Shown in pieces: positions 56,698 to 64,000 of a stretch of 64,000 nt of DNA (positions are counted from its first letter, which is position 1; each line of letters starts with the position of its first letter). The notes under the pieces are model-generated. The model saw nothing but the letters and a program-made list of their open reading frames with translations, was not told the DNA's origin and ran no database searches. The translations under genes were made by a program, and so were the position numbers. Source of the stretch: Alkalithermobacter thermoalcaliphilus JW-YL-7 = DSM 7308 (lineage in GTDB: Bacteria > Bacillota > Clostridia > Peptostreptococcales > Peptostreptococcaceae); NCBI GenBank assembly GCA_001584565.1, contig LSFY01000001.1:854001-918000 (forward strand). The letters are read 5' to 3'.

Positions 56698-57717
56698 ATG
56701 AAATATACAATTGAGCAGCTTACAGAAAATATACAATTAAGAAGAAAATTATTTAAATGTGATATCGATACATATCCTTTAGAATTTAGAGAGGCATTAG
56801 AGATATTCATAGATGCATTAATTTCAGCAGAAAAATCTATCAATACAATATCTTCGTATTATTTTGATATAAAGATTTTCTTTGATTTTATAACATTAAA
56901 ATATCCAAATATTGAATACATTTCAGATATAAGACCTATAAACATAACTAAATATTATACATATCTCCAGACAGAAAAAAGAAATTCTCCTAGATCAATT
57001 CTTCGAAAAAAAATGGTACTGAAAGTATTCTTCTTATATTTAATAGAACAAGGAGTAATCTTAGAAAGACATAATCCTATACTAAAAGATGAAATAATAA
57101 AAAACAAAACAAAGAACTTAAAACCTTTGCCCACTTATTTAGAAAAAAATGAAATAATAAATTTACTAAGTTGCATAGATAAAAATGAAATTAATCAGTT
57201 CTATAAATTTAGAAATCTTACTATTTTTACATTAATGCTATATACAGGACTGAGAATATCTGAAATAGTAAATATAGATCTACAAGATATTCAATATGCC
57301 ATGGAGTATGAAGTTTTAAATATTATAGGTAAAGGAAATAAGCAAAGGAAAGTTCCTTTGTTAAAGCAATTTCTAGACGATGGATACTTAAAGTGTCTTA
57401 AGCATTATTACGATATAAGGATACAAAAACAAGTAAAAACTAATGCATTTTTTATATCGAGTAAAAATACAAGAATAACCCCTAGGGCTATACAAATGTT
57501 AACAAGAAAATACTGTAAAAATATTAATATAAATAAAAATATAACACCTCATAAATTTAGACACACTTTTGCTACACATTTAATAAAAAATGGTGCTGAT
57601 ATTAGAAAGGTTCAAGAATTACTAGGGCACTCATCTATATCCACAACTCAGATATATACTCATATAGCTGTGGATGATTTGAAAAATACTCTAAAAAACT
57701 ATAATATAGGTATATAA
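56698..57717 (+). CDS. Tyrosine recombinase, XerC/XerD type
   Basis: 339 aa. Core-binding domain (residues about 30-125) and a full catalytic set: R186 (YTGLRISEI), K212 (IGKGNKQRKVP), H285-R288 (PHKFRHTFATHL), H311 (LLGHSSISTTQ) and Y320 (QIYTH). This is the most Xer-like of the three recombinases here and the best candidate for chromosome-dimer resolution. AGGAGG lies 10 nt before the ATG; a 2-codon reading frame ATG-TTA-TGA overlaps the start. A loxP-like palindrome ends 82 bp upstream. Confidence 0.93.
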   Translation: MKYTIEQLTENIQLRRKLFKCDIDTYPLEFREALEIFIDALISAEKSINTISSYYFDIKIFFDFITLKYPNIEYISDIRPINITKYYTYLQTEKRNSPRSILRKKMVLKVFFLYLIEQGVILERHNPILKDEIIKNKTKNLKPLPTYLEKNEIINLLSCIDKNEINQFYKFRNLTIFTLMLYTGLRISEIVNIDLQDIQYAMEYEVLNIIGKGNKQRKVPLLKQFLDDGYLKCLKHYYDIRIQKQVKTNAFFISSKNTRITPRAIQMLTRKYCKNININKNITPHKFRHTFATHLIKNGADIRKVQELLGHSSISTTQIYTHIAVDDLKNTLKNYNIGI

Positions 57718-57722
57718 AAAAT

Positions 57723-57758
57723 AAAAAGAAGAGTTATTTAAACAACTCTTCTTTTTTT
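57723..57758. terminator. Bidirectional terminator between the recombinase gene and hfq
   Basis: 13-bp stem AAAAAGAAGAGTT and complement with an 8-nt loop, then TT; the symmetrical arms give T-runs on both strands. Confidence 0.85.
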
Positions 57759-57770
57759 GAGATTAGAAAA

Positions 57771-58010
57771 TTAGTTTTTCGAATTGTTAACTGTTAAACT
57801 TATATTTCTTGAAGGTATTATAGTAGATATGGCATGCTTATATATCATTTGTTGTTTTCCTTCATTTTCAAGTAGTATTATATAGTTATCAAAACCTTTT
57901 ACTGTACCTTTTAGTTGAACTCCATTAACCAAAAAAATTGTTATTGATATCTTTTCTTTCCTAGACTGATTCAAGAATAAGTCTTGTAAATTAAGTGAAT
58001 TGTTTTTCAT
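57771..58010 (-). CDS. hfq: RNA chaperone Hfq
   Basis: 79-aa Sm-like hexameric chaperone for small RNAs. [41 protein letters not shown] (in part) and the Sm2 motif [12 protein letters not shown] are canonical. GGAGGGG ribosome site. Last gene of the miaB-mutS-mutL-miaA-hfq run. Confidence 0.97.
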   Translation of the reverse strand: MKNNSLNLQDLFLNQSRKEKISITIFLVNGVQLKGTVKGFDNYIILLENEGKQQMIYKHAISTIIPSRNISLTVNNSKN

Positions 58011-58044
58011 AGTGCATTACCCCTCCTATATACTTAATCTAGTA

Positions 58045-58992
58045 TTACTTCTTCATAAGTTTTAAATTTCCTTCTACATATTGTAGTATATTATATATTA
58101 AATCATTTCTATTGCTAAAATCATCTATATTAAACCATTTAGCATTACTATATCGCTTAAACCAAGTTAATTGTCTTTTAGCGTATCTTCTACTATCTCT
58201 TTTTATTATATATATAGCTTCTTCTAATGAGTATTCACCCTTTAAGTATTTTATTATTTCTTTATATCCAATACCTTGCATAGAAGTCATATTCTCGTGA
58301 TAGCCTAAAGATAGAAGGTTTTTAACTTCATCTATTAATCCGTTTTCAATCATTAAATCTACCCTTTTATTTATTCTGTCATATAAATTCTGTCTATGTC
58401 TATTTAAAATGATAATTATAGGATGATATTCACTATTAAGCTTTATGTCTTTCTTAAAATTCCCTATTTGCTCTCCAGTTTTAATATAAATTTCTAAAGC
58501 TCTGATTACTCTTTTTACATTATTAGGATGAATTCTTTCAGCAACACTCGAATCTATATCTTTTAATTTATTGTGAATAAATTCAGGTCCATACTCTAAA
58601 GCTTCCTGCTCTAGTTGTTTTCTTATACTATCATCAGAATCTGACTTGCTAAAATCCATATCATAAATTATAGAATTTATATAAAGGCCTGTACCTCCCA
58701 CTATTAAAGGAATTTTTTCTTGATTGTAAATTTTAAGTATATATTCTTTAGCTAACTTTTGAAATTCGGCTACAGAAAAAGGTGTTTTAGGATCTACTTC
58801 ATCTATTAAGTAATGTTTAATGCCTTTCATTTCTTCATAAGAAATTTTTGCCGTACCTATATTCATATATTTATATATTTGCATAGAATCCGCAGAAATT
58901 ATACTTGTGTTTAATCTTTTAGCTATATCTATAGAAATATCAGTTTTTCCTACAGCAGTTGGACCACAAATTATAACTAATGGTATACTCAT
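58045..58992 (-). CDS. miaA: tRNA dimethylallyltransferase MiaA
   Basis: Transfers dimethylallyl to A37 of tRNAs reading U-first codons. P-loop ICGPTAVGKTDISIDIA, ISADSMQIYKYMNIGTAK, IVGGTGLYINSII and QLTWFKR are diagnostic. 315 aa. Its product is the substrate for MiaB (partial at 63.5 kb), so both steps of ms2i6A synthesis are in one gene run. AGAGGAAT ribosome site. Confidence 0.97.
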   Translation of the reverse strand: MSIPLVIICGPTAVGKTDISIDIAKRLNTSIISADSMQIYKYMNIGTAKISYEEMKGIKHYLIDEVDPKTPFSVAEFQKLAKEYILKIYNQEKIPLIVGGTGLYINSIIYDMDFSKSDSDDSIRKQLEQEALEYGPEFIHNKLKDIDSSVAERIHPNNVKRVIRALEIYIKTGEQIGNFKKDIKLNSEYHPIIIILNRHRQNLYDRINKRVDLMIENGLIDEVKNLLSLGYHENMTSMQGIGYKEIIKYLKGEYSLEEAIYIIKRDSRRYAKRQLTWFKRYSNAKWFNIDDFSNRNDLIYNILQYVEGNLKLMKK

Positions 58993-59014
58993 ACATCAAA
59001 TTCCTCTCTATTTT

Positions 59015-60853
59015 CTAAATTATTCTTTTAAACATTTTTTCAATTTCAGATTTTTTTATTTCCACTATTATAGGTCTTCCGTGAGGACAGGTATATGGAT
59101 TTTCACATAATCTTAACTTTTTAATAAGGGCATCCATTTCTATAGTGTTTAAGAAGTCTTTAGCCTTTACTGCAGCTTTACACGCTATAGATGCTACTTT
59201 ATCTTTTCTTAATTCGTATTGGTTTTCGATTATGCTAATATTATCTATTATTTCTATAATAAATCTTTCTGATTCTGGCTGTCCAAATAGATTAGGTATA
59301 GATCTTATTATTATACGATTATTTCCAAATAGATCTATTTCAAAACCAAATTCTTCAAATAAACTTAACTTATCTTTTATTATTAATATGTCTTTAGTTG
59401 ATAAATCAAGTACAATTGGATCTATTAAAATTTGAGAAGTTATTTTACTATTTTTTAGTTTATATAGATATTCTTCATATATTATTTTTTCATGTGCGGC
59501 ATGCTGATCTATGAGAAACATAGATTCTTTGGATCGAGCTACAATATAAGTATTGAATATATTACCTATAATATCTAAATCTGGCAATTTTGTTTTTTCA
59601 TCTTCTCTTACTACAAACTCACTTTCGTTTACAGAACTATTATTGAGATAAGCGTTAGAATCAATAGGTATATTAGAATTTTCTCTCAATATATTAAATT
59701 TAGGATCAGAAGCATCCTCTAATATGTTGTATTTAGGAATTGTTATTTGTTCCTCTATAAATAGATTTTCTTTGATTTCCATCTCTTTTGATACACTATT
59801 TAACTCTACAGAATTAAAGGACAAATTATCATTTATGTGTTCTTCGAATTTGGGGATAAGAGATGAATGTATCAAAGATGCATATATTTCTTGTTTTATA
59901 AACTTATATAGCTCATTTTCATTTTCAAATTTGACTTCTAACTTTGTAGGATGAATATTTACATCTATAGACTTAGGATCTACTTGTATATTTAAAAAAC
60001 AAATAGCATGTTTATTTACTGGTAGTATAGATTTGTATGCATCACTTATAGCATCTAGTATTAAAGTAGTTTTAACGTATCTTCCATTTACATAAATATG
60101 TTGCATAGATTTATTAGATCTATATATCGAATTATTTCCTACAAAACCATATATCTTGAAATAATTGTTTTGTGTAGATATTGATATTAAATTGTCAGCA
60201 ATATTTTTTCCATATACACTGCGTATGGTGTTTTTCAGGTTGTCATCACCAGGTGTGGTTAACATAATTTTGTTATTATTTACATATTTAAACTTAATAT
60301 TGGGATTCCCTACACAAATCTTATTTATTATATCTGTTATAGATAATGTCTCAGCGTTAGAAGGTTTTAAAAATTTTCTTCTAGCTGGTGTATTGAAAAA
60401 TAAATTTTTTACTATAATTGTAGTTCCTATACTACAACCTATAGGTTCTTTTTTTATGACACTACCTCCAGATAAATATAACTTAGTACCAAATTTATCA
60501 TTTTCAGTTTTAGTTATAACTTCTATTTCAGATACAGATGCTATACTAGCTAAAGCTTCTCCTCTAAATCCCAACGAATTTAGATTGTATAAGTCATCTA
60601 TATTTAGAATTTTGCTAGTTGCATGTCTTTGAAAAGCTTTTTCAACTTCATGTGAATCTATTCCAGTTCCATTATCAGTAACTCTTATTAATTTTTTACC
60701 CCCATCTTCTATTTCTATCGTTATTCTAGATGCTGCTGCATCTATAGAATTTTCTATTAACTCTTTAACTATAGACGAAGGCCTTTCAACTACTTCACCA
60801 GCTGCTATTTTATTTATAGTATTTTCGTCTAATATGTTTATCTTAAAGTTCAA
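59015..60853 (-). CDS. mutL: DNA mismatch repair protein MutL
   Basis: GHKL ATPase domain (NKIAAGEVVERPSSIVKELIENSIDAA in part, DNGTGID, LGFRGEALASIASVS), linker, and a C-terminal endonuclease-type domain with DQHAAHEKIIYEEY, ACKAAVKA and CPHGRP, the motifs of nicking MutL proteins in mutH-less bacteria. 612 aa. TTG start 1 nt after the mutS stop; its ribosome site GGAGAT lies in the last mutS codons. Confidence 0.96.
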   Translation of the reverse strand: MNFKINILDENTINKIAAGEVVERPSSIVKELIENSIDAAASRITIEIEDGGKKLIRVTDNGTGIDSHEVEKAFQRHATSKILNIDDLYNLNSLGFRGEALASIASVSEIEVITKTENDKFGTKLYLSGGSVIKKEPIGCSIGTTIIVKNLFFNTPARRKFLKPSNAETLSITDIINKICVGNPNIKFKYVNNNKIMLTTPGDDNLKNTIRSVYGKNIADNLISISTQNNYFKIYGFVGNNSIYRSNKSMQHIYVNGRYVKTTLILDAISDAYKSILPVNKHAICFLNIQVDPKSIDVNIHPTKLEVKFENENELYKFIKQEIYASLIHSSLIPKFEEHINDNLSFNSVELNSVSKEMEIKENLFIEEQITIPKYNILEDASDPKFNILRENSNIPIDSNAYLNNSSVNESEFVVREDEKTKLPDLDIIGNIFNTYIVARSKESMFLIDQHAAHEKIIYEEYLYKLKNSKITSQILIDPIVLDLSTKDILIIKDKLSLFEEFGFEIDLFGNNRIIIRSIPNLFGQPESERFIIEIIDNISIIENQYELRKDKVASIACKAAVKAKDFLNTIEMDALIKKLRLCENPYTCPHGRPIIVEIKKSEIEKMFKRII

Positions 60854-60854
60854 A

Positions 60855-63473
60855 TTATATCATCTCCATTGATTTTGCTTTATTATTCAATTTATATAGA
60901 ACGTTTAAGGCTTGTATAGGAGTCATATTTGCTATGTCTAAAGAAGAAATTTCTTTTATTAGCTGCATCGTGTTTATATGAGATAAATCAAGTTGTTTGT
61001 ACATATTTTCTGTTTCCTCTTTACATAAGGCAACTTCATACATGCTATTGTTTATATCTCTAGATTCTTTTTTTTCTAATTTTATAAGAATTTCATTAGC
61101 TCTTTCAATTATTTCCTCAGGTAAATCAGCTAGCTTAGCTACATGTATACCATAACTTTTATCAGCTCCACCTTCTATAATCTTTCTTAGAAAAACTATG
61201 TCTTTACCCTGTTCTTCTACAGCTACACAGTAATTTTTTACTCTTTTGAGTTCGTTTTCAAGAGCTGTTAATTCGTGATAATGAGTTGCAAATAAAGTTT
61301 TACATCCTATGTTATCATGAATATACTCAACTATAGACCAAGCCAGACTAATTCCATCGTAGGTGCTAGTCCCTCTGCCTACTTCGTCTAAGATAACTAA
61401 ACTATTTTTAGTTGCATTCTTAAGTATATACGAAACTTCGTCCATCTCCACCATAAATGTACTTTGACCTTGAGATAAATCATCACTAGCCCCAACTCTC
61501 GTAAATATTCTATCCATTATACATATGTTCGCTTTTGTAGCTGGAACAAAAGATCCTATATGAGCTAAAAGACTTATTAAAGCAACTTGTCGCATGTAAG
61601 TTGACTTACCAGCCATGTTAGGTCCTGTTATTATACATACATTGCAATCATCTTTATTTATAATTGTATCATTCGGAACGAAATTTTCTTCTTTTATGAG
61701 TTTCTCTATAACAGGATGTCTTCCGTCTATAATTTCTAGATTACCTAATGTGTTAATTTGTGGCTTACAATAATTATTTTCATAGGCAACTTTAGACAAT
61801 GAATTAAATACATCTATTTGAGCAATTATTTTGGCTACACTTTGTATCCTGTTTATATTTTTATATAATTTATTACGTATATCTACAAAAAGCTGATATT
61901 CAAGATCTTTTATCCTTTCATCAGCGTTTAGTATTTTTTCCTCTATTTCTTTAAGCTCTAATGTTATAAATCTTTCTGCATTACTTAAAGTTTGTTTTCT
62001 TATATAATAATCAGGAATATCTAATTGTTTCAAGTTAGAATGAGTTATCTCTATATAGTATCCGAAAACTTTATTAAACCCTATTTTTAATGATTTAATT
62101 CCTGTCCTAATTCTTTCTTTGCTTTCTATTTCTTTTATTATATTTATTGCATTTCTTGACAAATTTCTAAGCTGACTTATTTCGTCATTATACGATTCTT
62201 TAATTATATTTCCATCTTTTAAATTAGCAGATGGATCATCTAATATAGATTTATCTATTATGTCATATAAATCTGAGAGATCATCTAGTTGGCTAGATAA
62301 TGTTTTTAAATTAATACTGTTGTATTTTGATATTATTGTTTTTATATTTCTTATCCTGTCTATGGATTTTTTTAAATTTATCATTTCTTTTGGATTTATA
62401 TTACCAAAAGCAATTTTTCCACACAATCTTTCTATATCATAGACATGTTTTAGTTCTATATCTAAATCTTCTCTTAAAGAATACTCATTTACAAGTTCAT
62501 CTAAGAGATTTAATCTATATTCGATAGAATCCTTGTTTATAAGAGGTTCACTTATGTACTTTTTCAATAGACGAGCTCCCATGGCAGTATTAGTTTTGTC
62601 TAGTACATAAATTAAAGAACCTTTTTTTTCTTTGTTTCTAATAGTTTCTGTAAGTTCTAAATTTTTTCTTGTGAAAGTATCTAAAAACATAAAATCTGAT
62701 GAGTTGTAATAATTGATATTATTGATATTAGACGTAATTTGTTTTTGAGTTGAATATATATATTCTAACAATCCTAATAAGCTTGATTTTATACTTAAAT
62801 TGTTTAGTATATTTAAATTTTCTAAATACGATCTATCGAAATATTTATACATTATGTCATTTTTGCCACAGAAAAATTCCGAACTATTGTTGTTTAAAAA
62901 TATATTATTTTGATTGCATACTACCTGTAAATCAAATTTGAGACTTTCACAATTATATATTATTTCTTTTGGTTTGATTTTAGATATTTCCTCTTTTAAT
63001 GTTGAATTTTGTACTGATGTACAAAAAATATCTCCTATGGATATATCTACGTAAGAGATGCCTACTGATATTCCGTCTGAAAAAATAGACATTAAGTAGT
63101 TGCTATCATTATTATTTAATGTAACATCTTCCATTATAGTTCCAGGGGTAATAACTCTTACAACTTCTCTTTTTACTAATCCTTTTGATTTTTGAGCATC
63201 TTCAGTTTGTTCACAAATAGCAACTTTATAGCCGTTTTGGACAAGTGTTGATATATATGAACTTGATGAGTGGTAGGGCACTCCGCACATAGGAGCTTTT
63301 TCGTCTAAACCACATTCTCTAGATGTTAAAGTAATTTCTAAAACTCTAGATGCTATAATGGCATCATCAAAGAACATTTCATAGAAATCTCCTAGTCTAA
63401 AAAATAAAATACAATCTTTATAATTTTGCTTTATATCAAAATATTGTTTCATCATAGGCGTTAATTTTTTCAT
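60855..63473 (-). CDS. mutS: DNA mismatch repair protein MutS
   Basis: Mismatch recognition ATPase. The mismatch-binding domain holds the Phe-X-Glu motif in RLGDFYEMFFDDA; the ATPase has Walker A ITGPNMAGKSTYMRQVA, Walker B LVILDEVGRGTSTYDG and FATHYHELTALE. 872 aa from ATG at 63473 (MKKLTPMMKQYFDIKQ) behind TTGGGGGA; the in-frame extension to 63509 precedes that site and is dropped. Confidence 0.97.
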   Translation of the reverse strand: MKKLTPMMKQYFDIKQNYKDCILFFRLGDFYEMFFDDAIIASRVLEITLTSRECGLDEKAPMCGVPYHSSSSYISTLVQNGYKVAICEQTEDAQKSKGLVKREVVRVITPGTIMEDVTLNNNDSNYLMSIFSDGISVGISYVDISIGDIFCTSVQNSTLKEEISKIKPKEIIYNCESLKFDLQVVCNQNNIFLNNNSSEFFCGKNDIMYKYFDRSYLENLNILNNLSIKSSLLGLLEYIYSTQKQITSNINNINYYNSSDFMFLDTFTRKNLELTETIRNKEKKGSLIYVLDKTNTAMGARLLKKYISEPLINKDSIEYRLNLLDELVNEYSLREDLDIELKHVYDIERLCGKIAFGNINPKEMINLKKSIDRIRNIKTIISKYNSINLKTLSSQLDDLSDLYDIIDKSILDDPSANLKDGNIIKESYNDEISQLRNLSRNAINIIKEIESKERIRTGIKSLKIGFNKVFGYYIEITHSNLKQLDIPDYYIRKQTLSNAERFITLELKEIEEKILNADERIKDLEYQLFVDIRNKLYKNINRIQSVAKIIAQIDVFNSLSKVAYENNYCKPQINTLGNLEIIDGRHPVIEKLIKEENFVPNDTIINKDDCNVCIITGPNMAGKSTYMRQVALISLLAHIGSFVPATKANICIMDRIFTRVGASDDLSQGQSTFMVEMDEVSYILKNATKNSLVILDEVGRGTSTYDGISLAWSIVEYIHDNIGCKTLFATHYHELTALENELKRVKNYCVAVEEQGKDIVFLRKIIEGGADKSYGIHVAKLADLPEEIIERANEILIKLEKKESRDINNSMYEVALCKEETENMYKQLDLSHINTMQLIKEISSLDIANMTPIQALNVLYKLNNKAKSMEMI

Positions 63474-63500
63474 GCTAAAATTCCCCCAATCCATCAAGTA

Positions 63501-63524
63501 CAAAAGCACTCAGATTTGAGTGCT
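63501..63524 (-). terminator. Terminator-like hairpin after miaB
   Basis: 8-bp stem AGCACTCA / TGAGTGCT with a 4-nt loop; read on the minus strand it is followed by TTTG. Short U-tract, so read-through to mutS is likely. Confidence 0.6.
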
Positions 63525-63525
63525 C

Positions 63526-64000
63526 CTATTTTGCAACTATTCCATTTAAAGAAAATGTTTTAGGTTCTGTTATTTTTACATTGACAAGTTTTCCGATTAA
63601 ATCTTCAGTTCCTTCAAAGTTGACAAGTTTATTTTGTCTAGTTCTGCCTGTTAATTTGTTTTTATCCGTTTTGCTATAACCTTCTACTAACACTTCTACA
63701 ACTTTGTCTTTATATGAGGAATTAATTTGACTACTTATAGCATTTACTTCGCTTAGAAGCCTATTAAATCTTTCATGTTTTATGTTATCAGGAATTTGTT
63801 CTTTCATATCAGCAGCTGGAGTACCTTGCCTTATAGAATATATAAATGTAAATGCAGAATCGTATCTTACTTTTTTTACAACTTCAAGAGTTTGAAGGAA
63901 ATCTTCTTCTGTTTCTCCTGGGAAACCAACAATTATATCTGTAGTAAATGCTACATTAGGTATTTCTTTTCTTATTTTTTCAACTAATGATAAGTAATAA
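63526..64000 (-). CDS. miaB: tRNA-2-methylthio-N6-dimethylallyladenosine synthase MiaB (C-terminal part, cut by window end)
   Basis: The frame runs in from the window edge and reads [36 protein letters not shown], then a TRAM domain ([26 protein letters not shown], in part). These are the last 158 codons of MiaB, which methylthiolates the i6A37 made by MiaA. The radical-SAM cluster lies outside the window. The ATG at 63807 is internal and not the start. Confidence 0.95.
   Translation of the reverse strand, partial: YYLSLVEKIRKEIPNVAFTTDIIVGFPGETEEDFLQTLEVVKKVRYDSAFTFIYSIRQGTPAADMKEQIPDNIKHERFNRLLSEVNAISSQINSSYKDKVVEVLVEGYSKTDKNKLTGRTRQNKLVNFEGTEDLIGKLVNVKITEPKTFSLNGIVAK

Noticed and set aside
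60165-60632. 155-aa open frame on the plus strand inside mutL
   Set aside because: Antisense shadow of a conserved gene; no ribosome site, and low-complexity hydrophobic translation typical of AT-rich antisense.
63526-63807. A separate 93-aa gene at the right edge
   Set aside because: The frame continues to the window end with MiaB sequence, so the ATG at 63807 is internal.

Overview
The window is AT-rich, densely coded chromosomal DNA from a motile, Gram-positive, low-GC member of the Clostridia. The Peptostreptococcaceae/Tepidibacter/Clostridioides neighbourhood is my inference from gene order and protein style. Supporting evidence includes a Gram-positive PolC, a NusA without C-terminal repeats, RNase Y, a SpoIIIE/FtsK translocase, strong AGGAGG-type ribosome-binding sites with frequent TTG/GTG starts, and the order lexA - aluminium-resistance-type PLP enzyme - xer - hfq - miaA - mutL - mutS - miaB.

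Layout. (1) 1-7.8 kb: the end of a flagellar/chemotaxis operon (cheB 5'-truncated by the window edge, cheA, cheW, cheC, cheD, a small membrane protein, the flagellar sigma factor, FapA and two small membrane-anchored proteins). (2) 7.8-16 kb: rpsB-tsf, pyrH-frr, then envelope and isoprenoid genes (uppS, cdsA, dxr, rseP, ispG). (3) 16-30.4 kb: polC, the rimP-nusA-rnpM-ylxQ-infB-rbfA/nrnA-truB-ribF translation operon, rpsO and pnp. (4) 30.5-40.9 kb: ylxY-type deacetylase, ymxH, dapG, a TepA/ClpP-like protease, spoIIIE/ftsK, rimO, pgsA, recA, rny. (5) 40.9-49 kb: the accessory part, with a dead ISL3-family insertion sequence bounded by an exact 8-bp target duplication, an unknown small gene, a divergent UvrD-like helicase, a small membrane ORF, a TIM-barrel protein, a DUF1002 protein, apbE and a catalytically odd tyrosine recombinase. 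(6) 49-64 kb: aminotransferase, purB, MFS exporter, a second tyrosine recombinase, lexA, a PLP enzyme, a third tyrosine recombinase, then hfq, miaA, mutL, mutS and miaB (cut by the window end) on the minus strand.

How the genes work together. The left part couples chemotaxis signalling to the flagellar sigma factor. The middle is the translation, RNA-decay and membrane-lipid core. recA and lexA both carry LexA-type boxes at their promoters, so the window holds the SOS switch and one of its targets. rimP-nusA sits behind a promoter followed directly by an intrinsic terminator, the layout expected for NusA self-control. rpsB and rpsO have hairpin leaders.

Most unusual observations: an in-frame rbfA-nrnA fusion that keeps an internal ribosome-binding site and start; three tyrosine-recombinase genes within 10 kb, two preceded by 34-bp inverted-repeat sites with 13-8-13 geometry (one strikingly loxP-like), plus a dif-like 28-bp sequence between the second recombinase and lexA; a third recombinase lacking the first catalytic arginine; a hairpin cluster separating a ribosome-binding site from cheC; and an ISL3 element whose transposase has lost the segment expected to hold the catalytic glutamate. 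All assignments come from reading the sequence; no database search was run.
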